Of a stretch of 64,000 bases of DNA, positions 12,855 to 24,519 are shown in pieces (the first letter of the stretch is position 1; each line of letters begins with the position of its first letter). A program made the translations under genes and the position numbers. The notes under the pieces were generated by a model that searched no databases, was not told where the DNA came from, and saw only the letters and a list, made by a program, of their open reading frames with translations. This DNA comes from Gnetum montanum (Eukaryota > Streptophyta > Gnetopsida > Gnetales > Gnetaceae). The DNA lies in assembly GCA_015680685.1 (NCBI GenBank), contig MNCI01013830.1, forward strand, positions 26,400-90,399, given 5' to 3'.

Positions 12855-13823
12855 CTATTCTTCCTCTTGTCTTGGCCCCAGCGTCTCACCAACAATTTTT
12901 CTTGCAACTGGTGGCTTTAGCAGTTCAGCATATGAAGCATTTTGGGCTTTCTTGAGGACATCATTGGTGTATCCTTGAATACTAGTGTGCTTGCACAGCT
13001 TCCTGATGAGACAAGGGAAGGGTAATGCAAACTTCCCTATCTTATGTTCTTCAAAACGCCTTAGGATCTCCATGAAATATAGATGAGGTAGCTTAGCATT
13101 AATGCTTCCCATCAATATCACACACCCTCTTGCCACATATGTTGAAATTTTTTTTAGCCCTTTTGTGGGGAAGGTTTGATATGTTCCAATTTTAAAGTAT
13201 ATTTTCTCTTCCAATGTCAACTCTCCATGGTCTTATCTTCTTTACCGTACACCCTGTCTAACCAAACCTTTCACACATCAACATCAAACATCAACATCAA
13301 AGCAAATGGACAGACGAGCAACCTTTGGGCCTGTATTCAGAAGGTTTCATGCTTCTGAAATGGATTGGATAGAGAAATCAACAGATAAACCATAAATGTT
13401 AACTGTAGTTCCTTCTTCTTTATTGTGCTAGAATTGATACATTTCTCCTAAGTACCAAGCACCACTTTTAGAGAGGATAGGTCATAATGGGGACCCTTTT
13501 AGGTGGTCCCTAACGACCCCAAGAGAAAATTTCATGAAAGGTCCAAAGTTCAATTCCACGATCACAGTAGCTGATGTGGACTTTTCATGGATGGCCTGGA
13601 CACACTCCGGGGGCAACGTGAGGTGTCATCCATGTTTCGGCACTACAGCAGCTTCTCTTTCTACCTATCTTGATTGCACAGTTGTAGGGTCTTCTTGATG
13701 GATACTAAATGATTGCTCCTCCTACTCTACATGTTGTTTGATAGGCATCTATCCTCTACCTCCCTTGGGTTGCTTAAACACACCTTGAGAGGGACCTTCT
13801 TGTTGTGCATGCTTTGGGGCCAT
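12855..13823 (-). pseudogene. ORF2 of G1, 'putative plant transposon protein' (Transposase_32-like) relic
   Basis: An ATG at 13,823 opens a frame (MAPKHAQQEG) that stays in phase for 322 codons through about a dozen stops. It ends in an open stretch of 121 residues. Landmarks are TVNIYGLSVDFSIQSISEA (residues about 140-158), then YVARGCVILMGSINAKLP and FALPFPCLIRKLC. A V.G..V.FS...I block, then a helical segment ending in LPFP.LI..LC, is the pattern I associate with Transposase_32-type domains. It is also the order seen in N3 and E0 ORF2, though sequence similarity to those is low. It occupies the place where pol would be. Function is unknown. The call rests on motif order, not alignment. Confidence 0.45.
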
Positions 13824-15920
13824 CTATAATCACACAGGGCCAATCATTAATAAGGTTGCTTACCAAAGTTAAATTATACCTTACTTCCTACCTTAACGAG
13901 TTAATTCTGATTCCATATGATCTTAAAGTTAAGAGCTTTTCTGGAAGTGTCCCCACAATATTTTAATATTTGGTCCACTTTGCTTAGGTGGTTTTAGAGT
14001 TTTAATTTCCCAGTATAGATAAGGAGATGAAATTGTTTTAGGCACATGTTTATTATTATTTTTATAACTAATTACCCTTGATAGTGTCCTTCGAGCAATG
14101 ATGAATTTCAAAAAAATTATGCACAATTCGGTGTGTACCCCTCCCCTATGACTAAGCTAAACACTCCAGGTTCAAGTAGGTTTAGATGGTATGAAAATTG
14201 GAGCATCAGTGAGCCAATTATGGTTATTGAAGCAAGAGATGCACAATTGCAAGTTGTAGAAATAAATTTGAAAAACTTCCCTCGTGTGAATAGTTACAAA
14301 TGATGTTGACAGGAGTGGGGGGTCCACATATATATATATATTTAGGATGCAATATCACATACCTGATATCATGTCCTATCGAAAATAGGGATCTTGAAAA
14401 TCCTACCAGATTTTTAAAAATTTTGAAACTCTAAGGTATAAACGAAGGACATATAGGTCAATGTAAAGGGGTCCAGGGTAATACAACTAATCCTGAAGGC
14501 ACAGCGATTAGACTAGTGTAACATCTGTCAATGAAAATCATAAAAAGGATGGAAAAAAGGATATGTGTTAGCTTATAGGAATGTTTGAACTAGAAGGGTA
14601 ATAAGGAGAAGAAAAAATTGTTGGTAACACTTAGAGGGTATTGAATGATGTGAGGATGATGTGTTATAAGTGCAATTACAAAAGTCACAAAAGTGGGTCC
14701 TCCCCAAAGTAGGTTCCAACCTATAGTGCCCTTGCATAAGCACACCTTAAAATTTCCATAGGAACTAGAAGGCTTAAATGCAATCAACACCAATTTCACA
14801 AAACACACACATGTATTTATCATCGCGATTAGAGGTGAATTCCATGCTACCCGAGTCACAAGCCACAATTATACGAATAGCAAGGTGAGGTGAATTGTAG
14901 AAGGAATTTTAGAGATTAGGACATGAGGTAATTGACGCAGGGAACAATGAATCCTGCATGTAATACATGATTAATGTGTCATTAACCCATCATTCCAAGA
15001 TCAAAACCAAGTCCATTCCTCCGATTAGTGACATCACATTGCTTCATCCAATGATGGGTAACCATAAGAGCACCATGACAGCAAGGCATACCATCACTTG
15101 GCATTTTGCACAAGGGAGGAGTGATTTCTTCTTTTCTTTATGAAACTTTGAGCTTGTTCCTTTCATTTTCTTTTTGTGTGGCTACTTTGGCACACTTTTC
15201 TTGCTCTTCTTCTCTCTCCTCTTTTTCCTTGATGCTTAATCTAGAGAAGACGCCTACCTTCAGGCATGGATGCATGTCTTTCCAGTGGGACCCCCTAGAA
15301 TAGCATTACTTTCTTTCCTTGATTAAGTGCCTTTTGATTACTCTTACTTCCATTTTTCATTAGATCTACAAGGATCTTAGTATAACCAAGTTCCATGATA
15401 ACTCCCACAAATGTCACCAAAGAGAATCCACAAGTCCCCTTGATGTCACACCCTGGTCATTCCCTCTTGGTCCATCCTTCTTCACTCTGGGTATAATAAC
15501 ACAAGGTTACTTTAATTTTTAATGATTAATAATATCATTGTACCCAGGGTAGAACCCCTTATTAATAGAATGGGTGGATGGATGTTGTGGTCTCACTGTT
15601 CAAATAATTAGTCACCTAACACTTGATAGCATAAAATAATACCTCAACCAATAGTTCACATGAGTTTTTTATTCCTAGATGAGATTACTCATAAAAAGGT
15701 AAAAGGATAAAAATACAAAAAGGCAAAAACATTAAACAATAAGTTGAAATCTGAAAAACTGCAAAAAAAATTTAAAATTAAAGAAAATGAAAAATATTTA
15801 TTAATCCTTCTTGTTATTAGAATGGGGGCTATCCTCCATAACTAAATGGTTGAGCATGGATAGAATTAATAAATGAAAGATTGGGATCCTTGGATGTTGA
15901 AAATATTGAGATCCAGTCAT
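13824..15920 (-). other. G1 interior between gag and ORF2
   Basis: No coding domain was recognised. At 14,325-14,380 there is a stray copy of the LTR-type motif block (tatatatatatatttagg, then gatatc), as in the U3 region of this family. The rest is spacer with short frames only. Confidence 0.4.
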
Positions 15921-15922
15921 AT

Positions 15923-16582
15923 CTAAACCACTGGGTATCTTTTGATGTGATTATAGTTAGCATAGTGGGGTAAGTTATAAGGTGTAGTTAATTGATGAGT
16001 GGTTGACCCACTATGGCACCCTTGACCATAAGATGGTATGTAAGGATTGATCTGTCTCCCTTGGTGGCTATATTCATTGGGCCATATGGTTGTTGGAGTA
16101 TTGGTTGGTGGCCTAGAGAAAGTAACATGAGGTGTTGGATTCGAGGAGGAAGCTACACCACAATGTTGGACTTGTGCTGAGTTGGAAGGTGTAGAGGGAT
16201 CAAAATTATGTTGTCCCTTCTTACGGTCATGTCTAAAGAAGGGGAATCTTTGATGTTGAGGAGAGTTCCCACTGCTATCGTCAACAAAAGCACAAGTAAT
16301 ATTCATGGGTTGCTGCTATGGTGCAAAACCTTCTAGAACACGTGGTGCCGATGTAGAAGGAGGTGAAGGATGAGAATGTTGAAATTGAGGAGAAGTGTAA
16401 GGTATCCAAGGTGGTGGTTGTGTTGGAGAGGACATGGGTTGATAGTATTGAGGAGAATAATAATCATGTGGTGAGATAGAGAATGTTGACCTGATTGGGA
16501 AAATAGGATGTTGGACATGATAAGCACTTAGGTTCGGATGGTATGAAGGGTATAACCAGTTTGAGGGTGGCCTTCCCCACAA
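15923..16582 (-). pseudogene. G1 proline/glutamine/tyrosine-rich region after gag
   Basis: Two adjacent open stretches (88 and 127 residues, separated by a stop and a few bases) are rich in Pro, Ser, Tyr, Gln and His (QPMSSPTQPPPW, HSHPSPPS, TNTPTTIW). They follow the gag region directly and continue the same gene after a few breaks. The composition resembles the disordered tail of plant gypsy gag proteins. No catalytic motif is present. Confidence 0.5.
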
Positions 16583-16642
16583 CTGGGATTGTTGCCACTA
16601 TGATCAAACATAGTATCCCTGTATGAACTCTGGATGTAACAC

Positions 16643-17873
16643 TCATCCCCAATGCTCTTGTAAATGTGACAAGATTGGACATTGTCCCTTGGGGTGATCG
16701 TATAGGAAAATGTTGCATTGATGCGTACAATTGGTAGTTAAGTTCTTATTCTCCTCTACCCTTCTTTCCAATTGTCTAAAGGTATTTTTTCTTTCTTCTT
16801 GGTTCATAATAACTCTATCCCCAATAATGTTGGCATATTCTCCGCATTTTTTATGCATCCATTCCATCTTCTTATTGATCCTTGTCTCAACTTCATCCAA
16901 TGATTGTAGTGTTGGAAAAGATGGTTCCACCTCCTTGAGGTGAGTTGATTTTTCCTCTTTTAGATTATGGACCTTTGTTGATGTAAGGTTTTGGTCTTGT
17001 TGATATTTTTCAATATTCTCCCATCTAGCCATTTCTCCTTCTTCTTTTGCTACCTACTTAATAAGCTCTTGGAGTTGATGGGTTCGTAGCTCATATAGTT
17101 GACCTTGAGCGTACATCCCTAGGGTCTCTCTTGTTTCATTACGGATCCCATCTATGATATGGTACATTAGCCTCTCCTCGAAGAACTCATGACCTAGGTA
17201 GTTGTTTAATAGTGCATAATATCTTTCCAAGGCCATGTCCAAGGGTTTGTGTTGCTCTTTTTTCCACTCTTGGATTTTTCTCCTCAAGGCTGAAATTCTT
17301 GCATAAGTTTGATATCTTTCATTGAAGAGCTCTACCATTTTTGGCCAATGTCGAATTGATTTGGGTTTTAAGGACCTATAACATACTTTTTCTTGGCCAA
17401 CGATTGTCAAAGGAAAGAGCTTGAGTCTTTGCCATCCATTATCAATGTTGTTCCACACATAGGCATCATGGAAGGCTTGTAGATGATGTTGCAGATCTAA
17501 ATTATAGCCTCCTAAAAACTTAGGAAAGTTGTTAAATCAAGTCTAGGTAGACAGCTCTCTTTGCAATGCTTGTGGGATATTCGAATAGCCTCTTGTATTT
17601 GCGTTAGGCTTGTAGTGGCTAGTAGGAGTTCATCGTCACTAGGTATGTTATGCATTCATGAGTTGGGATGATGTTGTATTTGTTTATGTTTATATGAAAC
17701 TCTACATTAGATTGGGTACTCCAAACTTCATCTTCATCATCATATAATTTGTTAGTTCTCCAATGAATTTCCCTACTGGTTGTTACGTTATCATAGTCTT
17801 GTGAGAGAGATATTGTATGTGAATTTGTATGTGACTTAATTGAAATTATTTTCTTTTCTAAAAGAAGTATCAT
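16643..17873 (-). pseudogene. G1 gag (Ty3/gypsy capsid-like)
   Basis: The 134-residue stretch at 17,054-17,458 has WQRLKLFPLTIVGQEKVCY, RHWPKMVELFNERYQTY and PLDMALERYYALL: the Retrotrans_gag pattern. It aligns with G2 gag (WQKLKLFPRTLIKVVESWY, ITRWSTMLELFNDKYQMY). A further 129-residue stretch ends in FLYDHPKGQCPILSHLQ, matching a Cys/His segment of G2 (HYDHPKGCCPIIPHL). Gag would form the cytoplasmic virus-like particle around the element RNA. Several stops and frame changes are present. Confidence 0.85.
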
Positions 17874-17930
17874 GAATACTTTGTTATAGAAATCTTGTAT
17901 GATGTAACTAATCTAAATAACTAACACCAT

Positions 17931-17948
17931 CCTCAACAATAGTGCCAA
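17931..17948 (-). other. Primer-binding site of G1 (tRNA-Asp type, decayed)
   Basis: Directly after the 5' LTR the minus strand reads TTGGCACTATTGTTGAGG, a decayed form of the tRNA-Asp site used by Athila-type gypsy elements. G2 has a better copy. Confidence 0.7.
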
Positions 17949-18811
17949 TGATGAGTGGTGAGGTATCCCTACACTCAACTATATGAATACGAGTGTTTCA
18001 CACATGATCCAATCGAACTCCGCAGATGGGCTAGTTGTGGTATCTAGATAGTTACTCATTGATCATAATTCAATGTCTTCCCACTTGGACTAGTATATTC
18101 TTTATCACGTATGGTTTAGTCTAGAGTGAGTTGTATGACATGTTCCTAAACTAATGCTACTCTTGGAGGCAATGGAAAATAATCTTAGCCAAGCTAGGAG
18201 GAAAAGGGAGAGAGAGTTATGCTAAGAGGAAATAGGGGGAGAGAATCTAAGCTAGCCTAAGTGCAATGAGCATCCATTCCTTAATCATCCATACACATCT
18301 TGGACCTCATGCATAAATACTACTGGGATTACCAAGAACAGATCCTAGGTACGCTACTGGGATACCAAGTAGTCACACTTAAATGCTCGTGATTAATTCA
18401 TACGCATTCTACGTTAAGGAGTTTATGGTGAAGAGATATTAACTACAAAAGTAATAAATAATAATAATAATTAAATAATTAATCTAATTGAATGCTGCAA
18501 TGATGAATTAATCTCAATATTTATTGCCAGTCATGTGTGTGTCCAAGTATGTCACACTCGAATAAATGATGTTGTACAATTACAATCACCACACTGTGGG
18601 CATGCACTAAGAGAGAGGGTTGAGAGAAAAAATGACAAAAAGATCCTACACTAAACTTGACTCCTAAAACTAATTAAAAAGACTCCATTCCTGTGTGCCT
18701 TCATGTGTATTTATAGGCTCACACAGGAACCACGATATTGCATATCTGATATCGCTGCTAAATGCGATATCGCGTACCTGATATCACAACCCGATGAATC
18801 ATGATTCATCA
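17949..18811 (-). repeat. 5' LTR of G1
   Basis: About 863 bp, from tgatgagtggtgagg to the terminal catgattcatca. It is clearly homologous to 9961-10851 along its full length, with mostly transition differences. The TATA box (minus CCTATAAATAC) is at about 18,707-18,717, with gatatc/gcgatatcgc motifs between it and the LTR edge. Confidence 0.9.
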
Positions 18812-18816
18812 AGTAG

Positions 18817-19870
18817 ACAACAAATGCATCTTCTTTGGAGACTCCATGTATCTATTAAGAAGACTCATAGCATGCATTACATCAAGTCTAGTTGCAACCA
18901 AATACAGTAGACTCCCAAAAATTTGCTTGTAAAGTGTAGCCTCTACCTTGCTTCCTTTAGGATCTTTGTTTAGCCTTAAGAAAATCTCAATTGGAGTGCT
19001 TATAGGATTGCAATCCTTCATCTTAAACCTCTCCAAAATTTATTTGACATGCTTCTTTTGAGAAATATAGATTCCAATGGAGGATTGCACTACTTCCATG
19101 CTAAGATAGTAATGCATTTTTCCAACATTAATTATTTCAAACTTATCCATCATTGACTTTTTAAATTTTTCAAACAAACCACTATCATTCCAAGTGAAAA
19201 TAATATCATCAACATATAAAAAGAAAATGAGCACTTTTCCTCCATTAATCTTTTTAAAAAGTGTATGCTCATATGGACATTTTTGAAATCCCTCCTAAGA
19301 AAAATAGGTATTTATACAACTATATGGAGCTCTTGGAGCTTGATTTAGCTCATAAAAAGTCTTTTTAATTTATAGACCTTGTGCTTACTACCAAGATTCA
19401 CAAAACTAGGGGCTAATCAATAAATACATATTCATCCAAGTCTCCATGTAAGAATGTAGACTTAACATGCATTTGAAAGATAGGCCATGAATTTTGTGTT
19501 GCCAATGCAATCACCAATTTGATTGTATCATGCCTTGAAATGGGATCAAATAATTCTTTATAGTCAATCCCATATTCTTGCTTGTATCCCTTAGCCACCA
19601 ATCACACCTTATACTTGTCAACTTCATCAATCTTCTTTAGTTTTGTTTTGAAGACCCACTTCACACCAATGGTTTTGTGCCCTTTTGGAAGATCAATTAG
19701 CTCCCAGGTACCATTTCTCTCAATGGCTTCAATTTCATCTTCCATTAGCTTTCTCTATTTTGATTCATTAATAGAACTTTCAAAAGTTGTGGGATCACAA
19801 TTTGCAAACAAGAAAAAGTGGATGATTGGGTCATCAAATTGGTCGATCCTAGCTACCTCATAATCCATCA
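18817..19870 (-). pseudogene. C1 reverse transcriptase
   Basis: The minus strand reads TWELI-type sequence, then MVAKGYKQEYGIDYKELF and IFQMHVKSTFLHGDLDEYV. Next come FFLYVDDIIF (the catalytic YVDD is intact), MKDCNPISTPIEI and LLYLVATRLDVMHA, as in copia reverse transcriptases. The frame is cut at 18,817 by G1 and resumes at 9,955 (AKRIFCYLQGT). Several stops and frameshifts separate the pieces, so no product is expected. Confidence 0.92.
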
Positions 19871-21132
19871 TCTGTAAGGGTCTTTTTTGAATATGTCTAG
19901 ATTTAGCTATTACTACTATTGATAAATTCTCAACCTCCATGGCTTTTGGGATTTCAACCTCCACAACTCTTGGTGCTTCTAAGTTTGTAGTTCTAGATTC
20001 TATAGTTTCAAGTGCTACAAAGTCTACAATTTCACTGTCAAAAATAACTGACGTAGGCTAATATACATTCCAATTCCAAGTGCTCTCTTCATCAAAGATG
20101 ACATATTTTCTAATCATAATATTCTTTGTTAGAGGATTAAATAATTTATATGCTTTGGATGATTCACTTACACCAAGAAAGACACATTTTTCACTCTTAT
20201 CCTCCAACTTCTTCCTCTTCTCATCAGGGATATGTGCATAGGCAATGCAATGAACGATTTTGAAGTGATCCAATACTAGTTTCCTTCCACTCCAAGCCTC
20301 TTCTAGGCCATGTTTTGAACAACAATGGTGGGACTTTTTTTCAAAACATCAATGCTCTAATTCACAACCTCTAGCCATAAACTCTTTGGAACACTTCATC
20401 TTACCAAGAGGCTTCTCACCATATTGAAGATGATTCTATTGTACCTATCTAATACACCATTTTTTTATGGTGTATAGAGAGTTGTGAGCTCTCTCTGAAC
20501 GCCATGATTCTCACTAAAAACATCAAACTTTTTTGAATAAGATTCTCCTCCACAATTTCTATGAAGAGTCTTAATGATATTTCTAGACTCATTCTCAACA
20601 TGTGCCTTAAAGCTTTTAAATGCATTAAAAGCTTTAAACTTCTCTTGCAAAAAATAAACCCAACTTTTTCAGGTATAATCATCAATGAAGGTGATCAAGT
20701 ACCTCTTACCTCTATTTGAAGATCATTTTATTGGCCCACAAATGTCTAAGTCAACTAACTCAAGGACATTCTTTACTCTCCATGATTTTCCTTGAAAGAA
20801 TTAAGAATGATGTTGTTTATAGACTCTAGAAGAAATTATACTTTGAGGAGGAATAATCACAATATTTTTCTATTGTAGAGTTTTTAACCTTAAAAAATTC
20901 AAGTGGCCATAGCAAAAATGCAAAGCCATGTTGGGTCTTTTACTTTAGCCTTTAAGTAAGATTGAGCACTTTCAACCCTGAATGAAAATAATCTGTTGGA
21001 GCTCATTTGGATAACTACAATAGCTCCTCTTGAAGGATCATAAATTTCACAAGTACCCTTTTGAATGGTTATTACATAATCCTTTTCTTGTAATTGACCA
21101 AAACTTAATAAATTGCTTTTCAAATTAGGAAC
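19871..21132 (-). pseudogene. C1 integrase and GAG-pre-integrase region
   Basis: At its right end VPNLKSNLLSFGQLQEKDY is the usual sequence just before the copia integrase; it continues the protease frame from beyond G2. Leftward come LVDLDICGPIK, YLITFIDDYT (first catalytic Asp present), LHRNCGGES (where the second catalytic Asp should be), then YTP, KNGVLDRYN and CVFLGVSESSKAYKLF. The second Asp and the Glu region are altered and stops are frequent. The enzyme would have joined element cDNA to host DNA. Confidence 0.9.
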
Positions 21133-21137
21133 ATAAA
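21133..21137. repeat. Target-site duplication of G2 (left copy)
   Basis: ATAAA here is repeated exactly at 28,392-28,396. This fixes the ends of G2 and shows it inserted into the C1 protease/integrase junction. Confidence 0.9.
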
Positions 21138-21942
21138 TGATGGGACGTGATATCACATGGGCCACAATATAGCATTCCTCGCGATATCGCGTATGCGATA
21201 TCATGGTGCGCTATCATATCTATAAATAAGAGGTGACTCTCCCTTGTTTCCTCATCCTAGGCTAGACAGTAGGGAAACTCTGGCAAATTGATCACTCCAG
21301 AGATAGAATATTTTCCATGTGCCCACTATAGGAGTCCTAAAGTGAACAGATCTTTATTTGAGCAAACATTGTACCTGAACACAAGTTGGTGTATGGCAAT
21401 AAAGATGAGCTTCTTGGATAAACCTTGCAATGCATGGAATAGACTAATTAGGATTTTATTTCCTATTATTTATTACCTAATATTTATTATCTGTTATTTA
21501 CTGCTTTCTCTCTCAACCCTTCTCTCCTAGTTAAATGCCTCAGTATGATCGCTTCGAGCACGTGCGTTATGCATGGTGGTCCCAGCAACGATTAGCATTT
21601 GGTAGCCACGGTTGCATTGGTTTAGGGTGTGTACGGTAAGTGGGAACGGATATGGACACTAGGTAATTTATTCTTAGTTCATTAGTTAGAGTTAGTAATT
21701 AGTTTCTCAACCCTTCACCTTGTTAGCATAGGAGATAAAACATAAAATCTATAAAAATCATATACCTCAAACTTACTTAACCATACACCATGACAACTAC
21801 AAGTAAGTCTGGTAAGACAACGAATGATTAACTCTAAGTGTTCCATGGGCATGTAGGCACTTAGTCTATGGAGTTCAACCAGATCGCGCGTGCTACGCTC
21901 ATATTCATATGGTTGAGTGTAGGGGTATCTTGCCACTCATCA
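21138..21942 (+). repeat. 5' LTR of G2
   Basis: It runs from TGATGGGACG to CACTCATCA. A cluster of GATATC-centred palindromes (gcgatatcgcg, tgcgatatca) lies at 21,148-21,205, followed by the TATA box (tctataaataag) at about 21,219-21,230. Transcription would start just downstream. The 3' LTR matches along its length. Confidence 0.93.
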
Positions 21943-21960
21943 TTGGCACCGTTGTTGGGG
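21943..21960 (+). other. Primer-binding site of G2 (tRNA-Asp type)
   Basis: TTGGCACCGTTGTTGGGGA directly follows the 5' LTR. It is near-complementary to the 3' end of plant tRNA-Asp, the primer used by Athila-type elements, with transition differences. Confidence 0.8.
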
Positions 21961-21969
21961 AGGAGGAGG

Positions 21970-23186
21970 AGCTGGAGTATCATAACCTACGCTCAACGAT
22001 ACATAACATTGGTTTTGATCCTCATGAACACCAACTATTCACAAAGGGAACAACAACTCATGATAAGGACAGGCACTTAGATCGTCATCATGATTGGGGC
22101 CATAGCAGTCGAAGAGAAGGTAGGAAGCATCATCATGGCGATGGTTCTCCTTCTTCTTCTCCTTCATCTCATCACTCACCCTCTCCTTCCACATCTGGGC
22201 GTAGCCATCATGAACATAATGGCGAGGATAGGGGTAGACAAAATGAGAGACCTCGACGGGAAAGTCGAGAGAGAGGACAAGGGCATGAACGAAGGGAAAG
22301 TAGGGAACAACGAAGACATCACAGGCATCATGAAAGAGATGATCATGGAGAGCCCCTACTTGCAACCCAAAGTATGCTCAACATAATGGAGGTTGTAAGA
22401 ATCCCAACAAGGCATTTAAAAGATAGTCAGATCAAATGCTTAGACATGAACAATATCCCACACTTCGAGGGGCGATACAACGCTGATCTGCAACATCATT
22501 TACAGGCATTCCACAATGTCTATGCCTTGTAGAACATAGAAAATGAGTGGCAAAAGCTTAAGTTATTTCCCAGGACACTCATTAAGGTAGTAGAGAGTTG
22601 GTACCGGTCCTTAGAACCAGAAACCATCACGAGGTGGAGTACGATGTTAGAACTCTTTAACGATAAGTATCAAATGTACTCTAGAGTGTCTAATTTGCGT
22701 AAGCAGATCCAAGGATGGAAGCAAGGTACTCATGAACCCTTAGATGCTACCATGGGCCACTACTATGCATTGTTACATCGTTGCTTGGGCCATGGTTAGG
22801 CACAGCGGGATCAACTCTGCCACATCGTAGATGGGCTAAGACATGAGACAAGGAGAACCCTTGGGACTTATGCCCAAGGGAGACTATTAGAACTTAGAGC
22901 CCATGATGTTCATTGCTTGTTGGAACAAGTAGCAAAAGAAGAAGGTGAACTACGAAAAAGAGAGAGTGTGGAAGAATACAACCGTGATCCCTCCCTTCGG
23001 AATAAGGGAGTGAAATTTTGCGACGAAGAGGATCAGTCACCACTCGAAGAGTTGGTGAATAGAAAAACCTTGCCGATTCAAAAACTAACAACAGAAGTAT
23101 CGGCTAAGATGGATCAATTGTTGGATTCCTTAGAATCTAGACTTGAAACTGTCTTGAAAATTGTAGAGGAGTCTAAGGAGAAATGA
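21970..23186 (+). pseudogene. G2 gag with His/Arg/Ser-rich N-terminal region
   Basis: The region from about 22,040 to 22,340 encodes a strongly basic stretch (SSRREGRKHHHGDG, SGRSHHEHNGEDRGRQ, HHRHHERDDHGE). Then follow MNNIPHFEGRYNADLQ and LQAFHNVYAL, then a stop. The capsid-like part continues (WQKLKLFPRTL, ITRWSTMLELFNDKYQMY, PLDATMGHYYALLHRCLGHG) to an open 89-residue coiled-coil-like end at 22,917-23,186. It is homologous to G1 gag. Few stops interrupt it. The basic N-terminus may bind RNA; that is an inference from composition. Confidence 0.85.
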
Positions 23187-23299
23187 AGTAGTGACAAAGG
23201 TAAAACAAAGCAAAGAAATTCAGGCCCTGCACATAACAAGGGTAAGGGGAAAATTACTATCTCTGATGAAGTTTTGTATTCAGACATAGACGATGATGG

Positions 23300-24330
23300 T
23301 GGATGTGATATCTTCCATTATGATCATCCCAAGGGATGTTGTCCAATCATCCCACATCTATAGGAGTCTAGGGTGTATGCACTTAACCCTGAAAACATTA
23401 ATTGAGGGAAGTTGAAGATTCCTGAGAAGTTTAAACAAGAGCCCCTAGATTTAAAACCGTTGCCCACCGGTTTGGAATACATGACCCTTAAAAATGGAAA
23501 ACCTGTAGTCATCAACGCAAAGCTCACCCCCAAGCAACAAGAGAGTTTGCTGAAGGTGATAAATAAGTGGTCAACAGCCTTTGCCTGGTCATACCCTGAA
23601 CTAACCGAAATAGATCCTAGGATATGCCAGCATAGGATTTACCCAGACCCCTCCATGAAGCCTCGTAAGCAACTGTAGAGGAGATTGAACTTGAAGTTAA
23701 AAAAAATGGTGAAAGAGAAGATAAAGCAACTTCTCAAGGTTGGGTTCATTTACCCCATTGCTGATAGCAAGTGGGTTAGTCCTCTTGTAATCGTACCAAA
23801 AAAAAGAGGCAAATGGAGGGTATGTATAGGCTTTAGGCTATTAAATATGGCAATATTCAAAGATCACTTCCCATTGCCATTTGTTGACCAAGTCTTAGAC
23901 ACTATAGTAGGGCATCGCTATTACAGTTTTCTAGATGGATATAGTGGGTACAACCAAATATGAATCGCACCAGAAGACCAAGCCAAAACAACGTTCACCA
24001 GTCCTTGGGGAATGTTTACATACAAAAAAATGCCTTTTGGCTTATGCAATGCCCCTACCACATTCCAATGATTAGTTCTAAGAATATTTCAATAGTAAAT
24101 AGGTAACGAAGTACAAGTATTTATGGACGACTTCTCCACTTATGGGACAACCTTTGATCAAGCCCTCGACCGGTTAGAGCAAGTATTGAAATGATGTGTT
24201 GAAACCAACCTAAAGATCAACTGGTAGAAAAGCCATTCGATGGTTCAAGAGGGCATAGTATTGGGACATAAAATTTCACAATCAGGAATAGAGGTGGATC
24301 CGGAAAAAATTAAATTCATCTGAGGAAATG
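23300..24330 (+). pseudogene. G2 reverse transcriptase
   Basis: After a Cys/His segment (HYDHPKGCCPIIPHL) come the RT landmarks: YPIADSKWVSPLVIVPKKRG, WRVCIGFRLLN, FLDGYSGYNQI, MPFGLCNAPTTFQ and VFMDDFSTYG. The catalytic Asp pair is in MDD at about 24,124. It ends with ILGHKISQSGIEVDPEKIK-type sequence. The type (IDPRICQHRIY upstream, DPSMKPRKQ) is that of Athila/Tat elements. Stops at several sites (for example after NQI and in the palm region) prevent full translation. RNase H is not recognisable downstream. Confidence 0.93.
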
Positions 24331-24519
24331 ATCAACCCATGGAAATAAATTGGTATAGTAGCATTCTTACTTATCTCATTTCACAACAAATTCCACAGGG
24401 GTTGGACTTTAGGAAGAAATAATAGTTTCTTCACAAAACCAAGTACTTCATGGAAATCAAGGGACAACTCTATAAAGTCTGTCCTGATGGCTTGGTTCGA
24501 TGGTGCGTGCCCGATAAAG

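Larger units (their letters stand above)
9961..18811 (-). mobile_element. G1: non-autonomous Ty3/gypsy (Athila/Tat-like) element with gag and ORF2, no pol
   Basis: Two LTRs bound an interior of about 7.1 kb. Flanking bases agcag (9956-9960) and agtag (18,812-18,816) form a 5-bp target duplication with one change. On the minus strand the order is primer site, gag, proline-rich region and ORF2, then a long region ending in a polypurine tract. I found no reverse transcriptase, RNase H or integrase motif. LTR ends, primer site and roughly 35 bases before the 3' LTR closely match G2, which does carry pol, so G1 was probably mobilised by a G2-like partner. It is inserted in the C1 reverse transcriptase/RNase H region. 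Confidence 0.9.

Noticed and set aside
22039-22365. 108-residue minus-strand frame
   Set aside because: Antisense shadow of the His/Arg/Ser-rich G2 gag region.
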